NCBI GenBank assembly: GCA_021298315.1
Contig: JAJTFC010000005.1
Span: 17,435-81,434 of the forward strand
DNA from: Planctomycetaceae bacterium
GTDB lineage: Bacteria > Planctomycetota > Planctomycetia > Pirellulales > Pirellulaceae
Length of the DNA: 64,000 bases
Direction: 5' to 3'
A program made the position numbers and the translations under genes. Positions 33,627 through 45,000 of this stretch are shown one piece after another. Numbering within the stretch: the first letter of the stretch is position 1; each line of letters begins with the position of its first letter. The notes under the pieces are model-generated. The model had not been told where the DNA came from, did no database searches, and saw nothing but the letters and a program-made list of their open reading frames with translations.

Positions 33627-35078
33627 TCAGCTCAAGATTTCATCGATCACTCTAGCTCCCTCAACGCCTGTGAGCTTAAAGTCTAGACCTTGGAATTTGT
33701 AAGTAAAAGCGTCGTGTTGAATCCCGAGTTGTGCAAGCATGGTCGCGTGCAAGTCATGTACGGTGCAGATTTTCTCACATGCTGCATAACCGAGTTCATC
33801 GGTGCTACCATAAACCATTCCTGGACGGATACCGCCACCTGCCATCCACATCGACATCGACTTGTTGTGATGATCGCGACCTACGGTTCCCTTGTTGGCT
33901 TGCGACATCGGTGTACGACCAAATTCGCCGCTCCAGACAACGAGCGTTTCTTCAAGGAGTCCGAGTCGCTTAAGATCTTTGATGAGAGCAGCGCTGGGCT
34001 GGTCGACCTCCTTGGCCCTCAAAGGTAGTTCCTCTTTGAGCAGGCTGTGGTGATCCCAGTCGCGGTGATACAACTGGATAAAACGGACTCCGCGTTGGGC
34101 GAGTCGTCGGGCAAGCAGGCAGTTGCTTGCAAAGCTGCCGTCTCCCGGTAAGCAGCCGTATAAATCGAGAGTTTCCTCTGTTTCGTCGCTTGCATCCATC
34201 AAGTTTGGGATGCTCGTTTGCATTTCAAAGGCTAGTTCGTACTGAGCGATACGCGTTTCGATCTCCGGATCTTGGACTCGCATTGCATGTTCGCGATTGA
34301 GCTTCTCGATGGCCGCGATATCCAAGGCTTGCTGGGATGCTTCTACGCCCGGCGGATTGTTCAAGTACAAGACCGCCTCGCCTTGGCTTCGCAACTGAAC
34401 ACCTTGAAAACGACCAGGCAAAAATCCGCTACTCCATTGCCGTGCAGCAATCGGTTGAGGCGAGCGGCCTTTGCCGGTCGAGACCAAGACGACGAATCCG
34501 GGTAGGTTCTCTGCGATCGATCCGAGCCCGTAATTGACCCATGCCCCCATGCTCGGTCGGCCTGCGATTTGCGAACCGGTATTCATAAACATATGGGCCG
34601 GATCGTGATTGATCGCATCGGTGGTCATCGATCGAACCAAACAGATGTCATCGATGATCGAGCCTATATGGGGTAGCAAGGTGCTGATTTCAGTTCCTTG
34701 AGTTCCCGTTTTTTGAAACGGGAATAGGGGGCCAAGGCACATGAGTTTCTGGCCTTGGAGTTGCGCTAGCTGCTGACCTGCGGTGTAGCTTTCGGGCATC
34801 GGCTGGCCATGGAGCTCTGCCAACTTGGGTTTCGGATCAAATAGCTCCAGGTGCGATGGTCCACCGGCCATGGTAAGCCAGATGACGCGCTTGACTTTTT
34901 GAGGCAGAGGAAGCTTCTCAATCGCACCTTTGGATTCCGCTCTAGATCGGTCTTGACCAAAGAGCGTCGTCAAAGCCGCCGCTCCGAGGGTGCTCTTTCC
35001 AAGCATCCGTCGACGGCAAAAGTGCTTCTTGAGGAGCAAATCGAAATGGGTTCGATCAGTTGCGTGTGATGGTTTCAT
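33627..35078 (-). CDS. DUF1501 domain protein, overlapping its DUF1549 partner
   Basis: A 483-residue DUF1501 family protein. The N-terminus (KKHFCRRRMLGKSTLGAAAL, about 18-37) has a Tat-like arginine run and hydrophobic stretch. Family motifs are MAGGPSHLELFDPKPKLAEL, LVVWSGEFGRTPMSQ, TVGRDHHNKSMSMWMAGGG and CTVHDLHATMLAQLGIQHD, ending LDFKLTGVEGARVI. Its first 23 bases overlap the end of the DUF1549/DUF1553 gene, which indicates translational coupling and a fixed pair. The function is unassigned for the family. Confidence 0.88.
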   Translation of the reverse strand: MKPSHATDRTHFDLLLKKHFCRRRMLGKSTLGAAALTTLFGQDRSRAESKGAIEKLPLPQKVKRVIWLTMAGGPSHLELFDPKPKLAELHGQPMPESYTAGQQLAQLQGQKLMCLGPLFPFQKTGTQGTEISTLLPHIGSIIDDICLVRSMTTDAINHDPAHMFMNTGSQIAGRPSMGAWVNYGLGSIAENLPGFVVLVSTGKGRSPQPIAARQWSSGFLPGRFQGVQLRSQGEAVLYLNNPPGVEASQQALDIAAIEKLNREHAMRVQDPEIETRIAQYELAFEMQTSIPNLMDASDETEETLDLYGCLPGDGSFASNCLLARRLAQRGVRFIQLYHRDWDHHSLLKEELPLRAKEVDQPSAALIKDLKRLGLLEETLVVWSGEFGRTPMSQANKGTVGRDHHNKSMSMWMAGGGIRPGMVYGSTDELGYAACEKICTVHDLHATMLAQLGIQHDAFTYKFQGLDFKLTGVEGARVIDEILS

Positions 35079-37434
35079 GGAGGTTGAGTAGAACGCGTGC
35101 TAAGTGAATCCATGCCGAATGCTCGATCGGATCGAGTGGTTCGCTAGATTGAAATGTTCCATTTTGTGTAAGTTTCGTTGCGGACTCTGAATGTTGTTTG
35201 TAATAGCCATGTTGTTTGTCCAGTAATCGGAGTAGTTCTTCTTGTTCGGTAGGACTGGCCTTGCGCTGGAGGACTTGCGCAAACATCCAATCGAGTCGTT
35301 CGTTGACGGAGGTGCTTTTGCTCTCAAGAGCACGTGATGCTAGAGTTTTGGCGGCTTCGACATACGTTGGATCGTTGAGCAAGACCAAGGCTTGTTGTGG
35401 GATATTCGAGCGAGTGCGTTCGGCGCAACATTCCTCGCGCGATGGGGCATCAAAAGCCAGGAGGCTCGGATGCAGGAAGGTTCTTTGCCACCACGTATAA
35501 AGACCTCGTCTGTATTGGTTTGGGCCTTTGTCCGGGGTATAGCTTCGCGTGGGGAAATTCAACGAGTCCCAGTAGCCCTCAGGCTGATAGGGTTTTGCAC
35601 TCGGTCCACCGATTTTTGTTGACAGGAGTCCTGCGTATTGCAAGGCGTAGTCTCGAATGAACTCCGCATCCATACGAAAAGGACTTTGGCGTGCTGTCAA
35701 ACGATTCAGTGGATCCAATGCGATGTTAGCAGGGTCTGTCTCGCAGGATTGCTGATAGGTGCGGCTCAGGACGATCGAGCGGATCATGTGCTTATAATCC
35801 CAACCCGAATCGATGAACTCACAAGCAAGATAGTCAAGTAGTTTTGGGTTGACCGGCATTTCACCTTGGGTGCCAAGGTCGTCGAGGACTTTGCTCAGTC
35901 CCATTGCAAAGAAATGCTTCCAAAGTCGGTTCATGGTCACGCGAGCCGTAAGTGGGTTCTCCGGGGAGACCAACCAGCGGGCTAGATCCAATCGCGTCAG
36001 TTCTACTGGATTGGATTGCTGGCCAGAGGCTTTTTCGGAATTCGAGGGCACCAAGTACTCGGGCAGGGCGGGTTTGATCACAGGCCCGCTTTCGTCCATC
36101 CAGTTTCCTCGTGGCAGTAGCCTGACGGTGCGTTTGTTGACCGTCGCCTTGGTGACCAAGCATTTCGGAAGGCTCTTGGTAAAGGCTTCCCGCTGCTTTC
36201 GGGCTTTCTCCAAACGATCCTTGGCCGCTTGGGAATCAGAAGTATCTGATTCCTTGAGTTCAAGTTCTTTGAGGTGTTGCGACGCTTCGTTGATCGCTGC
36301 ATCGAGTTGCGAGAGTCGCTCGCTGTCGCTTGGCTCCATGATCGCAAGACCTTCTTCGCGGGCACCGACAATCGGTTCTTGGATGTCGGCAAAGAAAGCC
36401 CCTAGACTATAGAAGTCCTTCAACGTGATCGGATCGTATTTGTGATCGTGGCATTGTGCGCAAGCGGTGGTTTGACCTAGCCAAACGGTGCCAATGGCAC
36501 GAACTCGATCGGCGAGCATTCTGGCTTCGTAATCCTTCGGCTGAGCACCACCTTCCTCGGTACTCAAGATCAGCCGATTGAAGGCTGAGCCTATGAGGGC
36601 TTCTTGGTCGCTATCTGGCAGAAGGTCGCCGGCGATTTGTTCGAGTGTAAAGCGGTCGAAGGGTTTACCCGAGTTGAACGATGCGATGACGTAGTCTCGG
36701 TAAGGCCAAATGTTGCGAGGGTTGTCGCTATGGTAACCGATCGTATCGGCAAACCGGACTACATCGAGCCAATCGACAGCCATCCGTTCACCGAAGTGTG
36801 GGTTGGCTAGAAGGCTTTCGACGAGTTCTTGGTAAGCTTTCACAGAAGAGTCGGCTTCGAAGGCTGCGACTTGTTCGGGGCTAGGAGGCAGTCCGATCAA
36901 ATCGTAGTAGACCCGCCGAATCAAACTGCGAGGGTCGGCACGTTTGGAGCGAGTTAATCCTTTGCTAGTAATCAACTCGTCAACAAGTGCATCGATGCTA
37001 CTCGATGGATCAAGAGACGCTTTGGCTAGCGAATCGGGTCTTTTGGGGCGCTGATAGGACCAATGGGTTTGGTACTGTCCACCTTGATCGATCCAGTCTT
37101 TCAAAAGCTTTTTTTGTGTTTCAGAAAGTTTCTTGTTCGAATCACCAGGGGGCATGACCAGTTGCGGATCGGCCGAAAAGATGCGATCGATGAGTTTGCT
37201 CTCGGCAGCGTTTCCTGGTTGGAACGCTCCGGCACTGACGGCCTGATCGCGAAGGTCGAGTCGCAAATCCGCTTGCCGATGCTCCGCATCGGGCCCATGG
37301 CAATAGAAGCAGTTTTCAGACAACAGCGGTCGGATATCTCGATTGAATTCAATGCTCTGAGCAGAAGCGAACGAGGCAATCAGGCAAAGAAGGCAGCATG
37401 CCAGTGAAAAAACCAAGAGCGGTCGCAATGTCAT
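35056..37434 (-). CDS. DUF1549/DUF1553 protein with planctomycete cytochrome c domain
   Basis: A 792-residue exported protein from the ATG at 37434, where a signal peptide starts (MTLRPLLVFSLACCLLCLIA, ending FASAQ). The cytochrome domain has CFYCHG near residue 40 and VMPPGDSNKKLSETQ. A long DUF1549 domain includes HFGERMAVDWLDVVRFADTI and CAQCHDHKYDPITLKDFYSL. A coiled, charged segment (about 375-425, rich in Glu, Lys, Ser) precedes DUF1553 (NPLTARVTMNRLWKHFFAMG, SRTYQQSCETDPAN). The end overlaps the paired DUF1501 gene by 23 bases. The 57 bases upstream of this ATG can be read as a longer N-terminus, but that would bury the signal peptide. A conserved motif lies about 50-65 bases upstream. 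Confidence 0.9.
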   Translation of the reverse strand: MTLRPLLVFSLACCLLCLIASFASAQSIEFNRDIRPLLSENCFYCHGPDAEHRQADLRLDLRDQAVSAGAFQPGNAAESKLIDRIFSADPQLVMPPGDSNKKLSETQKKLLKDWIDQGGQYQTHWSYQRPKRPDSLAKASLDPSSSIDALVDELITSKGLTRSKRADPRSLIRRVYYDLIGLPPSPEQVAAFEADSSVKAYQELVESLLANPHFGERMAVDWLDVVRFADTIGYHSDNPRNIWPYRDYVIASFNSGKPFDRFTLEQIAGDLLPDSDQEALIGSAFNRLILSTEEGGAQPKDYEARMLADRVRAIGTVWLGQTTACAQCHDHKYDPITLKDFYSLGAFFADIQEPIVGAREEGLAIMEPSDSERLSQLDAAINEASQHLKELELKESDTSDSQAAKDRLEKARKQREAFTKSLPKCLVTKATVNKRTVRLLPRGNWMDESGPVIKPALPEYLVPSNSEKASGQQSNPVELTRLDLARWLVSPENPLTARVTMNRLWKHFFAMGLSKVLDDLGTQGEMPVNPKLLDYLACEFIDSGWDYKHMIRSIVLSRTYQQSCETDPANIALDPLNRLTARQSPFRMDAEFIRDYALQYAGLLSTKIGGPSAKPYQPEGYWDSLNFPTRSYTPDKGPNQYRRGLYTWWQRTFLHPSLLAFDAPSREECCAERTRSNIPQQALVLLNDPTYVEAAKTLASRALESKSTSVNERLDWMFAQVLQRKASPTEQEELLRLLDKQHGYYKQHSESATKLTQNGTFQSSEPLDPIEHSAWIHLARVLLNLHETITRN

Positions 37435-37479
37435 GATCGATCCCCGAATTGAAAAACTTGCTTGTCTATTGTCGCTAAA

Positions 37480-37498
37480 ATAGACCTCCAACGGAAGC
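37480..37498 (-). promoter_or_regulatory. Conserved upstream motif shared with 7541-7561
   Basis: On the minus strand this reads CTTCCGTTGGAGGTCTATT, matching the 15-base core found before the RDD gene and followed by an AT-rich string and TAGCGACAATAG. It lies within the 130-base divergent gap between the DUF1549 gene and the RbsA-type ATPase. A promoter role is inferred from position and repetition only. Confidence 0.35.
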
Positions 37499-37564
37499 GT
37501 CGAATCTTGCTGGGCCGAGTAAACGACTTAGAATTCGGCGATCTTTTTCTACAGGTGCAAGCCG

Positions 37565-39064
37565 ATGGAACCACTGCTAAGGGTTGAAAATATCAGCAAG
37601 AGCTTTCCTGGGGTCCATGCGCTCTGTGGGGTTAGCTTGCACGTCATGCCCGGAGAAGTCTTAAGCGTCATCGGCGAGAATGGTGCGGGCAAAAGCACGC
37701 TCATGAAGATCTTAGCAGGTGTGCAGGCTCCCGATTCAGGAACTCTTTGGTGGAAGGGCAAGGAAGCCCATTTCAACAGCACAAGCCAAGCGATGGAGGC
37801 TGGGATTTCGCTGATCCATCAAGAGCTCAATTTGGCGGAGAACCTGAGTATCGCAGAAAATATTTTTCTTGGCCGATTGCCGACGGCTTGGGGGATCGTC
37901 CAGACCAAGCAGATGCGTACCAGGGCCGACGAATACCTGCGTCGCGTGGGTTTGAATATCCCGTCGAGCACTCCCCTTGCAAGACTCTCGATCGCCCAGC
38001 GGCAGATGGTGGAGATCGCCAAATCGCTCTCTAGCGATTCGAGTCTGATCATCATGGATGAACCAACAAGCAGTCTCTCGGCCCACGAATCCCAGAGGCT
38101 CTTTGAACTCATTGGGCAACTCAAATCGCAAGGGGTTTCAGTTGTCTATATCTCCCATCGACTCGCAGAGGTCGCCCAGTTGTCCGACCGAGTGGAGGTT
38201 TTGCGAGATGGGAAAAATGTAGCCACACTTGCTTCCGATCAGATCAATCACCAAAAGATGGTGCAAGCCATGGTTGGGCGAGATTTGAATCGGTACTTTC
38301 CTCATGTGCCAAAGAAATCCGATGCAGTGCGATTGAAGCTCGAAGATATCCGAGTCCACGGCCGTCCAGAGCATTCGATCAACCTGGAAGTTCGCTCGGG
38401 TGAAATTGTCGGATTGGCTGGATTGGTCGGCTCTGGGAGAACAGAGGTCATCGAGTCGATTATCGGGCTTGGCAAGGTTCTAGGTGGATCGATCCAAGTC
38501 GATGGCAAAGCAATGCGGCTAGGGAGCATTCGCTCTTCGATCGAGGCAGGAATTGCGATGGTCCCGGAGGATCGGCGACATATGGGATTGGTCACTTCGA
38601 TGAGTGTCGGAGAGAATCTGACGTTAGCAGCTCTCGAACGAGTCAGTAGGTATGGCGTTTTGTTGCCAGGGGCAGATCGTAAAGTTGGTCAAAGCCAAGT
38701 CGACGGACTTCGGATCAAGACACCGAGCCTGCGTCAGATCGCTGCTTATCTCTCCGGCGGGAATCAGCAGAAGATCGTTTTTGGCAAGTGGATCATCAGA
38801 GAGCCAAAGGTTTTACTCTTGGATGAACCGACACGGGGTGTGGATATCGGTGCCAAGCAGGAGATTTACGGACTCATGGAGGAGTTGGCAGAGCGGGGTG
38901 CTGCGATTTTGTTTGTATCCAGTGAGATGGAAGAGATTTTGGGGATGTCGGATCGGGCCTACGTGATGCACGAAGGGAAGATTTCCGGAGAACTCGGACG
39001 AAGCCAATTGAGCGAGCAGAGCATCATGGAACTGGCTTTCGGACGAAGTCTTGCCGATGCTTGA
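37565..39064 (+). CDS. Sugar ABC transporter ATP-binding protein, RbsA type
   Basis: A 499-residue tandem-domain ATPase of the ribose/xylose/galactose class. The first domain has Walker A GENGAGKST (37-45), signature-region LSIAQRQMVEIAKSL and Walker B LIIMDEPTSSLS. The second begins GEIVGLAGLVGSGRTEVIES, where the P-loop is the degenerate form normal for this family, then LSGGNQQKIVFGKW and VLLLDEPTRGVDIGAKQEIY. It would drive a sugar importer with an RbsC-type permease and RbsB-type binding protein, but neither is adjacent: the left neighbour is divergent and the right one converges after 6 bases. Partners may be encoded elsewhere. Confidence 0.92.
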   Translation: MEPLLRVENISKSFPGVHALCGVSLHVMPGEVLSVIGENGAGKSTLMKILAGVQAPDSGTLWWKGKEAHFNSTSQAMEAGISLIHQELNLAENLSIAENIFLGRLPTAWGIVQTKQMRTRADEYLRRVGLNIPSSTPLARLSIAQRQMVEIAKSLSSDSSLIIMDEPTSSLSAHESQRLFELIGQLKSQGVSVVYISHRLAEVAQLSDRVEVLRDGKNVATLASDQINHQKMVQAMVGRDLNRYFPHVPKKSDAVRLKLEDIRVHGRPEHSINLEVRSGEIVGLAGLVGSGRTEVIESIIGLGKVLGGSIQVDGKAMRLGSIRSSIEAGIAMVPEDRRHMGLVTSMSVGENLTLAALERVSRYGVLLPGADRKVGQSQVDGLRIKTPSLRQIAAYLSGGNQQKIVFGKWIIREPKVLLLDEPTRGVDIGAKQEIYGLMEELAERGAAILFVSSEMEEILGMSDRAYVMHEGKISGELGRSQLSEQSIMELAFGRSLADA

Positions 39065-39070
39065 GCAGGT

Positions 39071-42000
39071 CTATTGCATCGCTGAATTCAATGGGACGAT
39101 CTGCTGTTCATTGAGCAAAACGAGGGTGACTTGCACCATCTCGGGGTGCAATGAGAACTGCTTACAAAGGACTCTGCGATAGAGTTGTAATTGCGGTGCA
39201 TGGGTCGCGATTCGCTGGGCGGTCCAGGTTGCAAGGTCGATATTATTGGGTCTAGCATCCGTCTTGAAATCGATGATCTCGGCCCTGACGACTCGACCGG
39301 AATCCCAGCCCAGCACACATCGATCGATGATGCCACGAATCAACTGTTCATCGATCGAGATCAGGAAACGTCGTTCGTTGGTGACTTCAAGTCGCAGTTT
39401 GGTAGGCTTGTGCCAATCGCGATATCGTTCTTGGCTAAATACTTGGCGAATTGTCGGTGATTCACAGTAGCGCAAGAAACGGTTGACTTGTTGGTCGAGT
39501 TGCAATTGCATCATCTCGTCTTTTGTAAGTGCACTTGCAGCGAGTTTTAGGAGTCCATTCTTGTCGGGCGAAAATTCGTCAATCCAAGTACGAATCTCTT
39601 CGAACCATCGGTGGATGAGTTTACCGATCACGGTTGCAGCGGTATCGTCGGGCTTCCAGTAATCGACCAGAGGTTCCAAGGTCTCAGGTTTAGGATGCTG
39701 GCTCGGTGCGATCCACTGCGGATTGCGCAAAAGTGTGTTTTCGAGTCTTAGCTGCAACTGCAGCGGCTTTGTTTCCGGTTCTTGGTCTCTCTGGGCATCC
39801 TTGAAACTCTCCTTGTGGGCCTCCGCCCGGCTTGCCGACCATCGTTCCACCCAGTCGACTTGTCCATTGCGGTAGATCATCACTCCCGGGGCGGCGTTGG
39901 ATTGCTCGTTTCCGAAAATAGAGTGAAGGGCAGAGCCCCATTGTTTGATGGCCGATTTGTTGGGTGTCGCAAAAAGGTAAAGAGCATGGCGAGCACGGGT
40001 CAGTGCAACATAGAACAGACAAAGGGCTTCGCCCAACTGCTGGTAGCTGGCCTCTTGGCAAGCGACTTGCCATTCGATCGGCAAGTAGGGTTGGAGTTCC
40101 TTGCTGACGTTCCGCATGATGGAAATGGGCGGACCTGTACGACTATCTCTCATGGCGACCAATCGAGGCGATTGGCGAATGATCGGTTGGTCGATTGCCG
40201 GAATGAATACCGCGTCGAATTCCAGACCCTTCGACTGGTGGATCGTCATGACCCTAACAACACTCTCGGCTTGGGTGGCAACGCGAGTCTTTTGGATCCG
40301 ATCGACGAATTCATGAACCTGGGATTGTTTCGAGGCATCGAATCGATAGGCTTCGTTGACCAATTGCACGAGCCGCTCTTGATCGCGGAGGGTGCAGTAA
40401 GGAGCCAAGTGATTGACCAGTAGGCTGAGCGTTCCCCCGAATCCGAGAGAATCTAGCCGATTGCGCAGATCCAACGAGATCTTGGTCGAGTCGGCCAAAA
40501 CTTCTTCACTCCAAAACGATCGCAATGGGGAATGTTGCAGATGGAAATGCGCCAAGGTGTCTCCGGAATGTTCGGCAAGCTTCAGAGCGCTCTGAACGAC
40601 CAGTACTGGAGCGGTATCGATCAGCGGGTTTCCCCCTTCTTGGCTGGCCTCGACGCCTCGATCCTTGAGTAGCGAAATCATTTTGGCTACGTCAGCGTTG
40701 GTCCGGGTCAATATTCCGACGGTGATCTGATCGCTTCGGCGATGAAGCTCTGTCACTGCATCAGCGATGTCCAGATCGATATCCGTCGAGATCGTTGTCT
40801 TGGCATCGGGATCCTCCGATGGATCGTCTTGCGGCCTCTCTTTAGCGTTCCAAAACTCGACCACACCGGGCAAATTCGATTTTTTGGTGGTATGGTCGAT
40901 GAAGTAGCGATCGACCCATTTTGAAACAACTGGATGTTCTGTCCCTTCGACGCGTTTGCTGTTGTCATCCGACAAATAATTCGGATGGGTAGCAAGTCCA
41001 TGGAAGACTTGATTGACGAAATCCATAATGAGCGGCGAGCTACGGAAACTTTCGGAGAGCTTCTGTTGCTTGATGTTTTGAACTTGCTCGCCGACGGACT
41101 CAAGAATTTCCGAAACGCCACCTCTCCATGCGTAGATCGCTTGTTTGGTATCTCCGACGACGAAAAAGGAGGTGCGTTTATTGCCCGATGCTTTTTGCGA
41201 GACGATGGCCTCAGCAAATGGCTTGAGAATTTGCCATTGGTTGGGCGAGGTGTCTTGGAATTCGTCCAAGAGCAAATGATCGATAGAGCTATCCATGCGA
41301 TGAGAGATGCTCTGCATCTGGGGCAATGGCCCCTGTTTGCCCGACTCTTGATGCTCTTGCAAGATCGAACGCATCCAATGAGCCAGTCGATCGGCGATGT
41401 CCGAAAAGGTCACGACGCGTCGATTCTGCTTGAGTTTTTCGATCGCTTGGTGGTATTTTTTGAGCAGCTCGTGAGAGGCTTCGTTTTGGATTCGGCGAAT
41501 CGTCAGAAACTCGGTCTTGGCCTTGGCTAGCAAGACGCGCAAGGGTGCGACGAGCTTTGGATCGATTTCGGAATTGTAGTAAGTTGGCTGGCTTGAAAGA
41601 CAGGCACGGACGATGGACTCTTCGAGGAATTCATCCCATTTTTGGGATCGAAAGGTAGCAAGCGCTTTGTCCCTTGCATTCTTCAGTCGTTTGCTCTCAA
41701 TAGGGAGCGTTTCTATCGTTTTGCTCGCCTGCCGTACTTGCTCTTCGTCAGGCCCTTTTGGCACTTGGAACTTTGCCCAGGCATCCTCGGGAGCTTGGCG
41801 AAACAACTCATAGGCATCGGTGATGAGATTTTCGACTTCGATGCGCACACCTCGAACCGCTAAGCCTTTGGAAAGCTGGGTGACCAAGGTTCGGAGTTGT
41901 TGATGGTCGATCGTATCGAAGAGTTGGGTGATCGCATCCCTGATTAGCAACTCTTCTTGCGCTGTATCCAACAGCGTCCAACCAGGTGGTAGTTTGAGCT

Positions 42001-45000
42001 CCAACGCAAAGGACTTGGCCAGTTGCGAATAAAAACTGTCGAGAGTGCTAACACGGAAGCGGTGCAGATGGGTACATAATCGAGAGAGTTGGTAGCGGGC
42101 GTGTGCATGGCCGATTTGCATCGGAGCAATGACAGTTTGAAGTCGATGGAGACCTTCGGTGCTGCTACTAGCTTCCGAGAGCCACTGGAGAATCCGGTGA
42201 AGAATTTCTCCGGCGGCTTTGCGAGTGAAGGTGGTCGCAAGGATCGAGTCCAGGGGTTGATCGGTAAAGAGCAATCGGATCGCGCGCGAGGCGAGTTGGT
42301 AGGTTTTCCCTGTTCCTGCCGAAGCCAGGATCATACTCGGCTCGAACCACTCATCCAATGCGCACCCTTGTGCGAAAACCGGCTCGATCGTAATCATCTT
42401 TGGGATGACTGGACCTTGGGCTCCTAGTGCTTGGGGCAGGCTCTGTTGCTCGGGCTCGTTGGAATCGATTCGGCTCTCTTTACTGGATGTCTGCTTTGGC
42501 TCCGAAGTCTTTTGATCCTCGAGATTTGGATCCCAAGGTCGTAGGACGGTCCGCTGGGTGATGTAGCGGTATTCGTCCCAATCTACAGGTGTTTTGTTGT
42601 TTGGAGGCCAGAATTCACCTTGCAAAACACGATCGGCAAGCTCCTTGGCCGACTCGATTGCAGCGGCATGTTCCTCGGAGGTGAAATTGGCCAAGATGAA
42701 TTTCGTGTCGGGTACGTTCTTCGGAAGCAGGATGTATCCAAAGTGAACCTTGCTCATGTCCTTTATTTCTAGGTCCTTGATGGTTTTGATCAGCAGCCCA
42801 TAAAGAGGTAGCTGCCAATCGGTCCACTCCTGTCCTTTGAGATGGTTCTTGCGTGGCTCCTCGGTCGTATCGCCCGTCTTGTAGTCCAAGACGGCGATTT
42901 CTCCATTTTGGTTGACATCGATTCGGTCGATTCGACCATGGATGATCATTTGTCCGTGATCCAATTTCCATGGGATGCCCTTGGAACGCTCGACATTGAA
43001 TTCGATGTGTTTGATTTTCCAGCCTTGAGCTGCCCACTGAGCTTGATGCTTGGCAAATTCCAAGAGCCTGAGTTTGGCTTGTTCGATTTGAACAACCAAA
43101 GCCGGAGGCAGTACAGAACCGAAACGGTTCTCGACCCAGGCATCGAGCTGAGGGATCAGCCAATCGCCAATCGCTTTTGGGTCGACCGACTCGGCCACAG
43201 GTGAGTCTTTAAGCCCTTCGAGCACCGAGTGGATCATATCTCCAAAGCCGCCCCCATCGAGCTCTTGGGGCAGGTGCTCACTGGCATAAGCTTTGCAAAG
43301 TTTTTTGAGATAGAAGCGGTAAGGGCATTCGCTGTATTTTTTGAAATCCGTTACAGCCATCGCACCGATCCGCTTGCTCGGATCCGGCTTGGGGATTTCA
43401 ATATCTGACTGAAGAGCTCTGGCAGGCCACCCCGATGCGATCATGTTCGACTGCTCTTGATCCGAGATCAGTTTGGCAACTCGCTCGGGAAGCTGATCGG
43501 TTTGGACCGCCATCATCAGCCGACTTGGAGTCAGTGGATCGGAGTTTGAGCTGTATCGATTCATGATGAAATCGACTTGTTCACGCGTGTGCAGGCAGGC
43601 CATCATGACGTAGGCATCCCGAGCGTATCGCCGAGCATTGTCTAGAAGTCCCAATTCGCTTCTGAGTCGGTTGGGTAAAAAGGCATCCGAGTTGACGCTT
43701 TCGGGGACGACTCCATCGTGCAGCCCGGTCATCATCAATACCGGAGCATCATCCAAAGCGACATCGAGCCAGCCGAGCATTTCGATTGCCGAGTCGTCTC
43801 CAAGCGGTGGAATCTGGACTCCTTGGAGCTGCTGCTGTAACCATGCTAGGGCTTCGGTAAGTTCCACTTCCAAGTTCAACTTAGGTGGAACATTCGCTAA
43901 ACGATCCAGTACGGAATTGATCTCTCGACACCCGCGAAGGATCAAATGTCCATCGGGTTTTGTCCGATCGATCTGCTCGAGTTCCGACAGGCTGATAAAA
44001 AGATCTCTCAGCGGCTTGGCCCACGCATCCAAGGAACGTTTCGAGCTCCGTAGAGGTTGCAACCAAAGATCGATCGCTTGGACAACCGCGACAAAACTTT
44101 CTCGCCCTGGGGCTTGCGGCCATCTCGGTACCGAGACACTGCGCAAAAGCGTTTGTTTAAGGTACTGATCGATGAGGGTCAAAAAATTGGGGGGGAGATC
44201 CTGTGGGTTTTGCGACTGCGAGGCATCTGATGGAGGTGCGATTTTCGCATGAATCGATAACCAGGATTCGATCCAAGGGATACGGATCAGGTTTGAGAAG
44301 TTCTCGACATTTGGGTCTCGGAGGTATTCTTCGATCCCATAGAGAACCTTCATTGGCGGAGTACCATAGATCGGTATGCCTGGTCCGTATCGCAAGGCAA
44401 CCTGGTGTTGGGCAAGTGTTTCCTGCAGGGCGGGTACAAGGCTCGGGTCTGGCACTCCGATGGTGATGTCTCGTACCGAGCGAGACTTGCCAAGTTTTGC
44501 CAATTGCACTGCGAGCTCCTGGGCAGCTTGGACCGCCGAGGTGCGCACGTGGATTTGATTTTGGTCGATCGGTATTTCAATATTTTGCCAGAAGGATGAT
44601 CGCAGGGTTCCGTCTCTATCAAAACCTTCGGCAAACGATTCAGGAGCACCGACGAGGACTTGGACATTCGGCCCGATGGCAGCTAGGAACTTGCGCTGCG
44701 CACGATTCAAATCGACCGTCCCAATTAAGACGACTTCGTGTTGAAAATCGACCACTTCCCCGTGCTCTAGGGCGAAGCGACGGGCTGACTGAATATCCCA
44801 TAATCCTGCTTCATGGAGCACATCCAAGTAACGACGTTGCAAATGGGCTAAGATTTTCCAACGAGGTTCCTCGATGGTACCGGCAAGCTTTTCGGCAACA
44901 TCCTTGAAGTCTAAAAGATCCGAAGCGAGTTCTTTGTGAAGTGATCCTAAGAGTTTGGCCAAGTCCATCCAAACTCCTAACTGATCGAGCGCCGGTACCT

